NCBI GenBank assembly: GCA_949775045.1
Contig: OX459096.1
Span: 40,024,158-40,088,157 of the forward strand
DNA length: 64,000 nt
Direction: 5' to 3'
DNA from: Metridium senile
Taxonomy: Eukaryota; Cnidaria; Anthozoa; Actiniaria; Metridiidae
Position 1 is the stretch's first letter. Every line of letters starts with the position of its first letter. Below the pieces are notes generated by a model. It did no database searches, was not told the DNA's origin, and saw nothing but the letters and a program-made list of their open reading frames with translations. Below are positions 12,431 to 24,900 of this stretch, one piece after another. The position numbers and the translations under genes were made by a program.

Positions 12431-12655
12431 TTGAGTGAATTAGATTTTTCTGCTTTTTCCATATTTGCACCACATTTACACCACATTAACACCGAGTAAA
12501 TATGAATGAATTTGATTTTTCTGTTTTTTCCATATTCACACCACATTTGCACCACATTCGCAATTATGATCATATAGGAGTAAATTTGCAATTTTTCTGT
12601 TTTTCCATATTCACACCACATTCGCACCACATTCCTACCGAGCAAATATGAGTGA
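12431..12655. repeat. Satellite fragment in inverted orientation
   Basis: Three diverged units of the same satellite as 11461-11980, but on the opposite strand. The last unit marks the left edge of the duplicated GPCR block. Confidence 0.85.
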
Positions 12656-13897
12656 GTATTAGTTTGTTTGCATAAACACGCATGACATACTATGCTTCAA
12701 TGTAGTCAACGCATGCGCATAGCTACTTAATGAGTCCCACAAGTGTTAGAGTATGGACTTGTGTGTAGTACAGGGTACTTCGTGTGAAGAATTTCTAACT
12801 AGGTCAAAGCGATCAATGCAGGAATGGTCTCGGTGATTGTTATAATGAGGGACCATTGCTCATGATTAAATTCATGTGTGATATTTAGACTAATCGTCTC
12901 TCATAGTAAATTGGGCAAAGATTACGTTTTTGAATTATCGTTTTTACTTATGTAATAAAATGTGTAATATCATGATTACCTCGGTATCCATTGTTTCCAC
13001 AGGGATGTTTAATGTCTAACATCCCTCTGGATGAAGGATATTTAGTCTAAATATCCCTCATGATTATATCCATATCTCTATTTTAAAAGTGTGCTTTTAT
13101 AATTGGAAAAGAACACGATGTCTGCAAGTTATGTCTATACTTTTGTCTTTTTGTTTTATTGTCATTATTCAGGGAGGTTAGCCTCATACACAGGTTACTC
13201 CTTTAACTGTTTAGGTCTTTCTCTCTATTCATCCTTTACGCTTTTCCTCCTTCAGTTCGTAACGGTCCACAGGTTACTCCTTTAGCTGTTTAGGTCTTTC
13301 TCTCTATTCATCCTTTACGCTTTTCCTCCTTCAGTTCGTAACGGTTTTATTGATGTCAAACATAAAAAATACCTTGATCAGTTATGTGGGTAGTCATTTT
13401 TAGAAATCTGCCATATGTCAAAATAGAACTGCACCTCCCCTTCCTCCCAGTTAATAAACGACCTGCCCCATAGTTGGTTGCACTAGTTGGTTGTCACTAG
13501 AATGCATCCTATACCACCACTCATGCAACATCTTTACCAGATTATTGAATGCTGTACCTGTTTTATTAAAAGAACAGCGTACCTTAAAAAATTGCGGTAT
13601 CATTGAGTTAATCAACTCATTTAATTATGTGGTTTTATTGTGAGTACTTTAATGAAACTTCAATCATCACCAAACAAAAATAATTAAAACTCTTGGAACA
13701 AGAGGGCAATTTTTTATTAAGAACGTAGAGCTCGAGTTTAAATTAATCAAATGCGAACGCGGCTTTACTAATAGAACAGTAATCGATTGTCAACATGAGC
13801 AGTATATCTGATCTTGATATGAAAACCCTCTAGTCATCTGTTGCACTAGCAGGCGAACTAGCATTTCAGAGTGTGATTATTGTCAGCGTTAAAGAAT

Positions 13898-14776
13898 ATG
13901 GTTTTATATATCATTGTGGTCGTGCTTTTCTGGGCATTCTTTGTGTTGAACGTAACTGGGAATTCCCTGGTGATTTACCTCATCTCCAAGAAACAACGCA
14001 CTTCTACAGACTATCTACTGCTCAACATGGCTATTGCAGATCTTATCTTTGGTGGTTTTTCAGCGATTTCACAAACGCTGGTGTTGCTGTTTGGGCGTTT
14101 CTATGAAAACCAAGTTTTCTGCAAGATTGTTGTCTCTGGAAATATCGCTTGGTTGGCTTCTGTGGCATCTACTTTTACCATGATAATATTGTCCATCGAG
14201 AGATATTTTGCCGTATGCCGTCCTCACAGTTTTAAGAAATGGTTCTCAATAAGAAATGTTACATTTATCATTACTATGATATGGCTCTTTGCTATTGCTA
14301 CTCTGATTCCTCAGATTGCTGAAAAAACATGCCATGGCTTTGAAGAACAAATATATAAAAAAATGCATTCCATTGTTGCGATAATTGTTTCAATATCTAT
14401 AATATTGTTCCTATCCGTGTTGTCAGTGAAGATCTACGTCTCACTGTGGTGCAAACAGACTGCAATTCAACCCACAGAACTAGTAAGAGCAATAGAGGAG
14501 AGAAAGAGAAAAAAGAAAGTCACATTGTGTGTATTGGCCGTCATTGTAACCTATATCATCTGTTATATTCCGCATTACATCTTATATGTAATAAATGTAT
14601 TTAAAAACGACTCTAAGGTGGCATCGTTTTTTTCAATACCAATACTGTCTGTGGCTATCAATGCTGCACTTGACCCTTACCTGTTCAGCTTCCAGAATCC
14701 AAGGATGAGAACTCTGCTCAAGAAAATGCTCTGGTGTAAACCTGATGAGCAGGAACTTCCACAAGCACCAGGTTAA
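13898..14776 (+). CDS. Class A (rhodopsin-family) G-protein-coupled receptor, single exon
   Basis: 292 aa from the first ATG in frame. TM1 has GN at residues 21-22. TM2 has NMAIADL with Asp48. Cys75 sits at the start of TM3, followed by an ERY (DRY-type) motif at 101-103. TM4 has IWLF, TM6 has CYIP in place of CWxP, and TM7 ends with DPYLF (259-263), the NPxxY position. A basic ERKRKKK stretch lies in loop 3. The layout suits a peptide- or amine-type receptor, but the ligand cannot be read from sequence. The extracellular N-terminus is almost absent. A possible acceptor site (ctagcatttcag) just upstream of 13871 suggests a 5' exon that I did not find. A broken paralogue lies about 5.8 kb downstream. 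Confidence 0.9.
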   Translation: MVLYIIVVVLFWAFFVLNVTGNSLVIYLISKKQRTSTDYLLLNMAIADLIFGGFSAISQTLVLLFGRFYENQVFCKIVVSGNIAWLASVASTFTMIILSIERYFAVCRPHSFKKWFSIRNVTFIITMIWLFAIATLIPQIAEKTCHGFEEQIYKKMHSIVAIIVSISIILFLSVLSVKIYVSLWCKQTAIQPTELVRAIEERKRKKKVTLCVLAVIVTYIICYIPHYILYVINVFKNDSKVASFFSIPILSVAINAALDPYLFSFQNPRMRTLLKKMLWCKPDEQELPQAPG

Positions 14777-14854
14777 GAACTTTTCAAAACTGTATGAACT
14801 GATAATAGACATTAATTCTGAATGTAAGATTATTTTCCTTCTTTTAAATAAGAT

Positions 14855-16300
14855 ATATATAGATAGATGCTTTATTAAAATAAATTACATTGCAGCTAAA
14901 GCTGAATTGCGTAAATATAACATATAATAATTATGTAACATTGGATAATAAGATGAAATATGCTTGAATATATACATATTTACAAATATACATAGAATAT
15001 TGATATAATTCGTATAAAACTATATAAACTGTATAATTTAATTTGCATTGTCGTAATTTAATGCCCCTGCTATAAGGAAGCTAGTTTTATAACGGTTTGT
15101 TTTGCATATAGGGACTGCAAAAAGTCTCTGCTTCCGCAGCAAGATGATTAGTTCCTTTGATCTAAAAGGTAGCAGATGGTGTAGTTTATCGTCCTTGTTA
15201 GATACTATTTTCTGAAAGAAGTTTGTACAGATCCTTTGTCTACATTCATAAAGAGTTTCTAGTCCTGAAAGGCTTAAGGCTTCACTAGTACTGTAGTGCA
15301 GGTGGTAGCCGTAGATTATCCTCAGCGCTCTTTTCTGTATTCTTTCCAAGGAGTTACTCAAGTAATCGGGCAGGCTGTAGTGGAAGACTTGACATGCGTA
15401 TAACAACACTGAACGGACACATGCTGTGTAAAATTTTAGCAATTCTTCAGTGCCGACACTTGCTCTTTTTAACTGTGTAATGAAATAAAGCCTTTTAGCG
15501 GCCTTACTTATAGTTTCAGTGATGTGTGAGTTCCATTTTAGGTCATTTTGTAGGGTAACACCCAGGATCTTTTAAAACAGGCGTTACGGGTCTTATTTCG
15601 TTTCCATTGATTGTTACGTTATTTCTTGTTGTCGGTGTTTGTGCAAATGATATTCTTAGCTCTTTGCTTTCTTTTTGTATGTAGTAGGAATTTATTTTCT
15701 GTGGATCAAGTGCAGATTTCGTTAATGGACGTTTGGGCAATGCTTGGTTAATGATATAGGGGTTAATGTCATAACTACACAGCTTTGCCATCGGTAAATT
15801 GTGGTCTATCAGGTCGAAGGCTTTCTTAAAGTCCATTATAAAAGCACGTGCGTCATTGCTTTTGCCATCAGTCACACTTGTCCAGCTGTGTATTAAGGTA
15901 ATTAGAGCGTGAGTTGTTGACGATTTCGAAATGCAACCAAACTGATCTGCGCCAAGGCGACGGAGTACTGCGGGTTTTATATGGTATTGTAAGATTAGGT
16001 GTTCAGCAACTTTAGAGAGCGTTGGTGTAAGGGAGATAGGTCTGAGGTCGGTTTTAACATCGTTGATTTTAGCAGCTTTTGGGATAGGAGTGACATTAGC
16101 GTGTTTCCAAATGGTAGGTAGGGTCCCTTCAGTTAGAGAGGAATTGATGATGTGGCAGATATAAATGTTATATAAATGACATATAGGTGTGAATCACTGT
16201 CTTCAGCACCTTGTGGTTTTTGTCTTGCTCCAGTAGATAGTTATATGGAGCGGAGTTTAAAGACGTTGTTAAATGCACTTACAATAGTTGAGAAAATAAA
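14855..16300 (-). mobile_element. Non-LTR retrotransposon fragment (CR1/L2-like reverse transcriptase), copy 1
   Basis: Read on the minus strand, an RT segment with FKKAFDLIDHN (RT motif A) at about 15800 is followed by the typical C-terminal stretch with RSVLLYACQVFHYSLP and IQKRALRIIYG at 15442-15300. A 3' end rich in TAGA repeats lies near 14855. Frame breaks occur, and the YVDD-containing segment seen in copy 2 is deleted, so this copy is dead. Confidence 0.85.
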
Positions 16301-16309
16301 ATTGTTGGT

Positions 16310-17640
16310 GTGTTCACTCATACTTGCTCGGTGTGAATGTGGTGCAAATGTGGTGCAAATATGGAAAATCAAATTTACTCATATTTACTCGGTGCGAATG
16401 TGGTGCGAATGTGGTGCAAATATGGAAAATCAAATTTACTCATATTTACTCGGTGTGAATGTGGTGTGAATGAGCTGTGAATATGGAAGAAACAGAAAAA
16501 TCTAATTTACTCATATTTGCTCGTTGCGAATGTGTTGCAAATGTGTTGTGAATATGAAGAAAACAGAAAATTCAAATTCACTCATATTTGCACAATGCGA
16601 ATGTGGTGCAAATGTGTTGTGAATATGGAAAAAACAGAAAAATCAAATTCACTCGTATTTGCTCGGTGCGAATGTGGTGCAAATGTGGTGCAAATATGGA
16701 AAATCAAATTTACTCATATTTACTCGGTGCAAATGTGGTGCAAATGTGGTGCAAATATGGAAAATCAAATTTACTCATATTTACTCAGTGTGAATGTGGT
16801 GTGAATGAGCTGTGAATATGGAAGAAATAGAAAAATCAGGTTCACTCATATTTACTCGGTGCAAATGGGGTGTGAATATGAAGAAAACAGAAAATTCAAA
16901 TTCACTCATATTTGCACAGTGCGAATGTGGTGCAAATGTGTTGTGAATATGGAGAAAAATTCAAATTCACTCATCTTTGCACGGTGTAAATGTCGTGCAA
17001 ATGTGTTGTGAATATGAAGAAAACAGAAAATTCAAATTTACTCATATTTGCTCGGTGCGAATGTGGTGCGAATGTGGTGCAAATATGGAAAATCAAATTT
17101 GCTCATATTTACTCGATGTGAATGTGGTGCAAATGTGTTGTGAATATGGAGAAAAACAAAAAATTCAAATTTACTCATATTTACTCGGTGTGAATGTGGT
17201 GCAAACTGAATGTGGTGCAAATATGAAAAAATCAAATTTACTCATATTTACTAGGTGCGAATGTGGTGCGAATGTGGTACAAATATGGAAAATCAAATTT
17301 ACTCGCATTTACTCGGTGCAAATGTGGTGTGAATATGGAGAAAACAGAAAAATCAAAATCTCTCATATTTGCTCGGTGTGAATGTGGTGCGAATGTGGTA
17401 TGATTATGGAAAAAAACAGAAAAATCAAATTCACTCATATTTGCTCGGTGCGAATGTGGTGCGAATGTGGTGCAAATATGGAAAATCAAATTTACTCACA
17501 TTTACTCGGTGCAAATGTGGTGTGAATATGGAAAAAACAGAAAAATCAAATTTACTCATATTTGCTCGTTGCGAATGTGGTGCAAATGTGTTGTGAATAT
17601 GAAGAAAACAGAAAATTCAAATTCACTCAAATATCACTCA
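16310..17640. repeat. Satellite array, copy B (~45-75-bp units)
   Basis: About 20 diverged tandem units of the same satellite family. Lengths vary because an 11-12 bp GTGGTGCAAAT submodule is present once or twice, and the GAAAAAACAGAAAA portion is sometimes missing. Confidence 0.93.
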
Positions 17641-18136
17641 GATTTGTATTTGCGCTTTATAAATAAAAATTATATAAAAATTATTATATGGTGACTGTCT
17701 GTTATAGTGGCGCGCGCTGTTACCGCGATGCGCGCTTTTAAAATACTACGGTGCTAGGATCGTTACACCAGCAGATTCCTCTTTTGTTTTGTTTTGTTTT
17801 GTTTCCTTTTTTCCCCCCTCATATCCATCAGAGCAGACGATATAAATCTTTGCCTTTCCATTCGCGCTGGGGGGGAAACAAGCCTGAGAACGTTTTCTTA
17901 TAACCCACTTATAACATGCAAATGGGAATATGTGTTAAATAACATGCTAATTAGGTGTGTGTGTAGCAAAGTGCTTCAGTAAGTGGCTTAAAATGTTGGA
18001 ATTGGTTTAAATAACTTTAACAACAGTCTTTTTGCTCTTTTTATATTTTGATTTGTAGCTAATCGAAAGGCCCGACATGTTGAATAAAATACGTCAGAGA
18101 GCGAGCTTGGACCGATTTGTTGTGCAGGAAGATAGT
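17638..18136. repeat. 0.5-kb duplicated segment, copy 1
   Basis: Nearly identical to 28164-28643. It runs from CAGATTTGTATTTGCGCTTT to GCAGGAAGATAG. No coding content is seen. It marks the right end of each duplication unit. Confidence 0.88.
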
Positions 18137-18436
18137 TTGTCTGTTTTTTCCATATTCACACCACATTCGCACCACATTCCTACCGAGCAAATATGAGTGA
18201 GTATTAGTTTAATTGCATAAACACGCATGACATACTATACTTCAATGTAGTCAACGCATGCGCATAGCTACTTAATGAGTCCCACAAGTGTTAGAGTATG
18301 GACTTGTGTGTAGTACAGGGTACTTCGTTTGAAGAATTTCTAACTAGGTCAAAGCGATCCATGCAGGAATGGTCTCGGTGATTGTTATAATGAGGGACCA
18401 TTGCTCATGATTAAATTCATGTGTGATATTTAGACT

Positions 18437-18735
18437 TAAAAAATTCATGAATAATTTATGAGACATTTTCAAAAGAAATCATGACCATGACGAGTGTTGT
18501 AAATCTGATACAACACTAGTGTTTATATCCTGATTTGCATAAGTTTTAACTGGTAATTTTACGGCAAAATGTATTTTAATTTTGAAAATTTTGGTAAAAT
18601 ATGAAAGAGCTAACCTAGACATTTTTTAAGTAGTTTACAACATTCGCGTCCGTGTTGTATCGGCGATACAATCGCGCGCCTTCGGCTTGCGATTGTATCT
18701 GCCGATACAACACGGCCGCTCATGTTGTAAACACT
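18437..18735. mobile_element. Nested-palindrome MITE insertion
   Basis: Comparison with unit 1 (TAGACTAATCG near 12885) shows a clean 299-bp insertion with a 3-bp duplication ACT (18434-18436 and 18736-18738). Its right half is a long hairpin: GTTTACAACAT and CGTGTTGTATCGGCGATAC are each inverted around a CGCGCGCCTTCGGCTTGCG loop. Confidence 0.85.
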
Positions 18736-19698
18736 ACTAATCGTCTCTCATAGTAAATTGGGCAAAGATTACGTTTTTGAATTATCGTTTTTACTTATGT
18801 AATAAAATGTGTAATATCATGATTACCTCGGTATCCATTGTTTCCACTGGGATGTTTAATGTCTAACATCCCTCTGGATGAAGGATATTTAGTCTAAATA
18901 TCCCTCATGATTATATCCATATCTCTATTTTAAAAGTGTGCTTTTATAATTGGAAAAGAACACGATGTCTGCAAGTTATGTCTATACTTTTGTCTTTTTG
19001 TTTTATTGTCATTATTCAGGGAGGTTAGCCTCATACACAGGTTACTCCTTTAACTGTTTAGGTCTTTCTCTCTATTCATCCTTTACGCTTTTCCTCCTTC
19101 AGTTCGTAACGGTTTTATTGATGTCAAACATAAAAAATACCTTGATCAGTTATGTGGGTAGTCATTTTTAGAAATCTGCCATATGTCAAAATAGAACTGC
19201 ACCTCCCCTTCCTCCCAGTTAATAAACGACCTGCCCCCTAGTTGGTTGCACGCACTAGTTGGTTGTATTAGAATGCATCCTATACCACCATTTGCGCAAC
19301 ATCTTTACCAGATTATTAAATCCTGTAGATATTTTATTAAAAGAACAGCGACCTTTAAAAACTGCGGTATCGATCATTGAGTTTTGATTATTAAACTCAT
19401 TAAATTATGTGGTTTTATTGTGAGTACTTGGAAGTAAAAATAACGTGTTTTAATGAAACTTCAATCATCACCAAACAAAAATAATTAAAACACTTGGAAC
19501 AAGAGGGCAATTTTTTATTAAGAACGTAGAGCTCGAGTTTAAATTAATCAAATGCAAACGCGGCTTTACTAATAGAACAGTAATCGATTGTCAACATGAG
19601 CAGTATATCTGATCTTGATATGAAAACCCTCTAGTCATCTGTTGCACTAGCAGGCGAACTAGCATTTCAGAGTGTGATTATTGTCAGCGTTAAAGAAT

Positions 19699-20476
19699 AT
19701 GGTTATATATATCATTGTGGTTGTGCTTTTCTGGGCATTCTTTGTGTTGAACGTAACTGGCAATTTCCTGGTGATTTACCTCATCTCCAGAAAACAACGC
19801 ACTTCTACAGACTATCTACTGCTCAACATGGCTGTTGCAGATCTTATCTTTGGTGGTTTTTCAGCGATTTCACAAACGCTGGTGTTACTGTTTGGGCCTT
19901 TTATATGAAAACCAAGTTTTCTGCAAGATTGTTGTCTCTGGAAATCTACTTTTACCATGATAATATTGTCCTTCGAGAGATATTTTGCAGTATGCCGTCC
20001 TCACAGTTTTAAGAAATGGTTCTCAATAAGAAATGTTAAATATATCATTATTATTATATGGCTCTTTGCTATTGCTACTCTGATTCCTCAGATCGATTGC
20101 TGAAAAAACATGCCATGGCTTTGAAGATCAAATATATAAAAAAATGCATTCCATTGTTGCGATAATTGTTTCAATATCTATAATATTGTTCCTATCCTTG
20201 TTGTCAGTGAAGATCTACGTCTCACTGTGGTGCAAGCAGATTGCAATTCAACCCACAGAACTAGTAAGAGCAATAGAGGAGAGAAAGAGAAAAAAGAAAG
20301 TCACATTGTGTGTATTGGCCGTCATTGTAACCTATATCATCTGTTATATTCCGCATTACATCTTATATGTAATAAATGTATTTAAAAACGACTCTAAGGT
20401 GGCATCGTTTTTTTCAATACCAATACTGTCTGTGGCTATCAATGCCACAAGCTTCCACAAGCACCAGGTTAAGAAC
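19699..20476 (+). pseudogene. GPCR pseudogene, paralogue of the 13898-14776 gene
   Basis: Very similar to the intact copy, but a 1-bp insertion near 19900 brings a TGA into frame. A deletion of about 25 bp near 19945 removes part of TM3. A 4-bp insertion near 20095 shifts the frame again. A deletion of about 95 bp near 20447 removes TM7, including DPYLF, and the C-terminal tail. It cannot make a seven-helix receptor. Confidence 0.93.
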
Positions 20477-20524
20477 TTTTCAAAACTGTATGAACTGATA
20501 ATAGACATTAATTATCTGCCTTCT

Positions 20525-21930
20525 TTTGAATAAGATATAGATAGATAGATGCTTTATTAAAATAAATTACGTACATTGGGACTGCAAAAAGTCTCTGCTT
20601 CCGCAGCAAGATGTTTAGTTCCTTTGATCTAAAAGGTAGCAGGTGGTGTAGTTTATCGTCCTTGTTAGATACTATTTTCTGAAAGAAGTTTGTACAGTTC
20701 CTTTGTCTACATTCATAAAGAGTTTCTAGTCCTGAAAGGCTTAAGGCTTCACTGTAGTGCAGGTCGTAGCCGTAGATTATCCTCAGCGCTCTTTTCTGTA
20801 TTTTTTCCAAGGAGTTACTCAAGTAATCGGGCAGGCTGTAGTGGAAGACTTGACATGCGCATAACAACACTGAACGGACACATGCTGTGTAAAATTGTAG
20901 CAATTCTTCAGTGCCGACACTTGCTCTTTTTAACTGTGTAATGAAATAAAGCCTTTTAGCGGCCTTACTTATAGTTTCAGTGATGTGTGAGTTCCATTTT
21001 AGGTCGTTTTGTAGGGTAACACCCAGGATCTTTTAAAACAGACGTTACGGGTCTTATTTCGTTTCCATTGATTGTTACGTTATTTCTTGTTGTCGGTGTT
21101 CGTGCAAATGATATTCTTAGCTCTTTGCTTTCTTTTTGTATGTAGTAGGAATTTATTTTCTGTGGATCAAGTGCAGATTTCGTTAATGGACGTTTGGGCA
21201 ATGCTTGGTGACTTCCTGCTAACGATCTCGTAAAAGGTTGTGTCGTCTACATACTTAATGACGTCCTCAGCGGATGGTATGTTTAAGTCATCACTATGAA
21301 TAGCCAAGGTCCAAACTTGGTACCTTGGGAGACACCAGCCTTGACTGTTCAGTTTCCATTGCGACAGACAGTCGTTAGTGAGTTTGATCCTTTGAGATCT
21401 GTTAGAGATGAAGTTTGCGCACTACACAGCTTTGCCATCAGTAAATTGTGGTCTATCAGGTCGAAGGCTTTCTTAAAGTCCATTATAAAAGCACGTACGT
21501 CATTGCTTTTGCCATCAGTCACACTTGTCCAGCTGTGTATTAAGTTAATTAGAGCATGAGTTGTTGACGATTTCGAAATGCAACCAAACTGATCTGCGCC
21601 AAGGCGACGGAGTACTGCGGGTTTTATATGGTATTGCACGATTAGGTGTTCAGCAACTTTAGAGAGCGTTGGTGTAAGGGAGATAGGTCTGAGGTCGGTT
21701 TTAACAACGTTGATTTTACCAGCTTTTGGGATAGGAGTGACATTAGCGTGTTTCCAAATGGTAGGTAGGGTACCTTCAGTTAGCGAGGAATTGATGATGT
21801 GGCAGATATAAATGTTATATAAATGACATATAGGTGTGAATCACTGCCTTCAGCACCTTGTGGTTTTTGTCTTGCTCCAGTAGATAGTTATATGGAGCGA
21901 AGTTTAAAGACGTTGTTAAATGCACTTAAT
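20525..21930 (-). mobile_element. Non-LTR retrotransposon fragment, copy 2
   Basis: Same element as 14855-16300. The minus-strand frames include an RT segment with MDFKKAFDLIDHN (about 21480), a YVDD active-site motif near 21245 that copy 1 has lost, and the terminal RSVLLCACQVFHYSLP stretch (20903-20800). Stops and frameshifts make it inactive. Confidence 0.85.
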
Positions 21931-24900
21931 GTGGTGCAAATATGGAAAATCAAATTTACTCATATTTACTTGGTGTGAATGTGGTGTGGATGAGCTGTGA
22001 ATATGGAAGAAATAGAAAAATCAGGTTCACTCATATTTACTCGGTGCAAATGTGCTGTGAATATGGAAAAAACAGAAACATCAAATTTACTCATATTTGC
22101 TCGTTACGAATGTGGTGCAAATGTGTTGTGAATATGGAAAAAACAGAAACATCAAATTCACTCATACTTGCACAATGCGAATGTGGTGCAAATGTGTTGT
22201 GAATATGAAGAAAACAGAAAATTCAAATTCACTCATATTTGCCCAGTGTGAATGTGGTGCAAATGTGGTATGAATATGGAAAAAAAAACAGAAAAAACAA
22301 ATTTACTCATATTTGCTCGTTGCGAATGTGGTGCAAATGTGTTGTGAATATAAAGAAAACAGAAAATTCAAATTCACTCATATTTGCTCAGTGTGAATGT
22401 GGTGCAAATGTGGTATGAATATGGAAAAAAAACAGAAAAAAAAATTTGCTCATATTTGCTCGTTGCGAATGTGGTGCAAATGTGTTGTAAATATGGAAAA
22501 AACAGAAAATTCAAATTCACTCATATTTACTCGGTGTGAATGTGGTGCAAATGTGGTGTGAATATGAAGAAAACAGAAAATTCAAATTCACTCATATTTG
22601 CTCAGTGTGAATGTGGTGCAAATGTGGTATGAATATGGAAAAAAAAACAGAAAAATCAAATTTACTCATATTTACTCGGTGTGAATGTGGTGCAAATGTG
22701 TTGTGAATATGGAAAAAACAGAAAAATCAAATTTATTATATTAACTCGGTGTGAGTGTGGTGCAAATGTGGTGTGAATATGGAAAAAACAGAAACATCAA
22801 ATTTACTCATATTTGCTAGTTGCGAATGTGGTACAAATGTGTTGTGAATATGAAGAAAACAGAAAATTCAAATTCACTCATATTTGCTCAGTGTGAATGT
22901 GGTGCAAATGTGGTATGAATATAGAAAAACAACAGAAAAATCAAATTTACTCATATTTGCTCGTTGCGAATGTGGTGCAAATGTGTTGTGAATATGAAGA
23001 AAACAGAAAATTCAAATTCACTCATATTTGCTCAGTGTGAATGTGGTGCAAATGTGGTATGAATATGGAAAAAAAACAGAAAAATCAAATTTACTCATAT
23101 TTACTCGGTGTGAATGTGGGGCAAATGTGGTGTGAATATGGAAAAAACAGAAAATTCAAATTCACTCATATTTGCTCGTTGCGAATGTGGTGCAAATGTG
23201 TTGTGAATATGGAAAAAACAGAAAAATCAAATTTACTCATATTTGCTCAGTGTGAATATGGTGCAAATGTGGTATGAATATGGAAAAAAACCCAGAAAAA
23301 ACAAATTTACTCATATTTGCTCAGTGTGAATGTGGTGCAAATGTGGTGTGAATATGGAAAAAACAGAAACATCAAATTTACTCATATTTGCTAGTTGCGA
23401 ATGTGGTGCAAATGTGTTGTGAATATGAAGAAAACAGAAAATTCAAATTCACTCATATTTGCTCAGTGTGAATGTGGTGCAAATGTGGTATGAATATAGA
23501 AAAAAAACAGAAAAATCAAATTTACTCATATTTGCTCGTCGCGAATGTGGGGCAAATGTGTTGTGAATATGGAAAAAACAGAAAGATCAAATTTACTCAT
23601 ATTTACTTGGTGCGAATGTGGTGCAAATGTGGTGTGAATATGGAAAAAACAGAAAATTCAAATTCACTCATATTTAAAATCATATTTACTCATATTTACT
23701 CGGTGTGAATGTGGGGCAAATGTGGTGTGAATATGGAAAAAACAGAAAATTCAAATTCACTCATATTTACTCGGTGTGAGTGTGGTGCAAATGTGGTGTG
23801 AATATGGAAATAAAAAACAGAAAAATCAAATTTACTCATATTTGCTCGTTGCGAATGTGGGGCAAATGTGTTGTGAATATGGAAAAAACAGAAAGATCAA
23901 ATTTACTCATATTTACTTGGTGCGAATGTGGTGCAAATGTGGTGTGAATATGGAAAAAACAGAAAATTCAAATTCACTCATATTTGCTCAGTGTGAATGT
24001 GGTGCAAATGTGGTATGAATATGGAAAAAAAACAGAAAAAAACAAATTTACTCATATTTGCTCGTTGCGAATGTGGGGCAAATGTGTTGTGAATATGGAA
24101 AAAACAGAAAATTCAAATTCACTCATATTTGCTCAGTGTGAATGTGGTGCAAATGTGGTATGAATATGGAAAAAAAAAGCAGAAAAAACAAATTTACTCA
24201 TATTTGCTCGTTGCGAATGTGGTGCAAATGTGTTGTGAATATGGAAAAAACAGAAAGATCAAATTTACTCATATTTGCTCGTTGCGAATGTGGTGCAAAT
24301 GTGTTGTGAATATGGAAAAAACAGAAAGATCAAATTTATTATATTTACTCGGTGTGAGTGTGGTGCAAATGTGGTGTGAATATGGAAAAAACAGAAACAT
24401 CAAATTTACTCATATTTGCTCGTTGCGAATGTGGTGCAAATGTGTTGTGAATATGAAGAAAACAGAAAATTCAAATTCACTCATATTTGCTCAGTGTGAA
24501 TGTGGTGCAAATGTGGTATGAATATAGAAAAAAAAACAGAAAAATCAAATTTACTCATATTTGCTCGTTGCGAATGTGGGGCAAATGTGTTGTGAATATG
24601 GAAAAAACAGAAAGATCAAATTTACTCATATTTACTTGGTGCGAATGTGGTGCAAATGTGGTGTGAATATGGAAAAAACAGAAAATTCAAATTCACTCAT
24701 ATTTAAAATCATATTTACTCATATTTACTCGGTGTGAATGTGGGGCAAATGTGGTGTGAATATGGAAAAAACAGAAAATTCAAATTCACTCATATTTACT
24801 CGGTGTGAGTGTGGTGCAAATGTGGTGTGAATATGGAAATAAAAAACAGAAAAATCAAATTTACTCATATTTGCTCGTTGCGAATGTGGGGCAAATGTGT

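Larger units (their letters stand above)
12596..18136. repeat. Segmental duplication, unit 1
   Basis: This unit contains an inverted satellite fragment, an upstream region, the intact GPCR, a LINE fragment on the minus strand, a satellite array (16310-17640) and a 0.5-kb segment (17638-18136). The same order repeats from 18139 to 28643 with high identity. Unit-specific changes include an internal ~80-bp tandem duplication at about 13185-13345, seen only in this copy. Confidence 0.88.
18139..21930. repeat. Segmental duplication, unit 2 (GPCR-LINE part)
   Basis: Matches 12596-16300 over its whole length. It differs by a 299-bp MITE insertion (18437-18735), loss of the ~80-bp tandem duplication near 13185-13345, small indels, and degradation of the GPCR. 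Confidence 0.88.

Noticed and set aside
11464..12645. ORFs of 60-150 codons with repeating YGKNRK or APHSHQVNMSE words (also in 16176-17694 and 21942-27815)
   Set aside because: The satellite unit is a near multiple of three and lacks stops in some frames. The same words appear wherever the satellite is.
13873..14106. ORF overlapping the GPCR start in another frame
   Set aside because: Shadow of the receptor reading frame; it ends early and has no domain.
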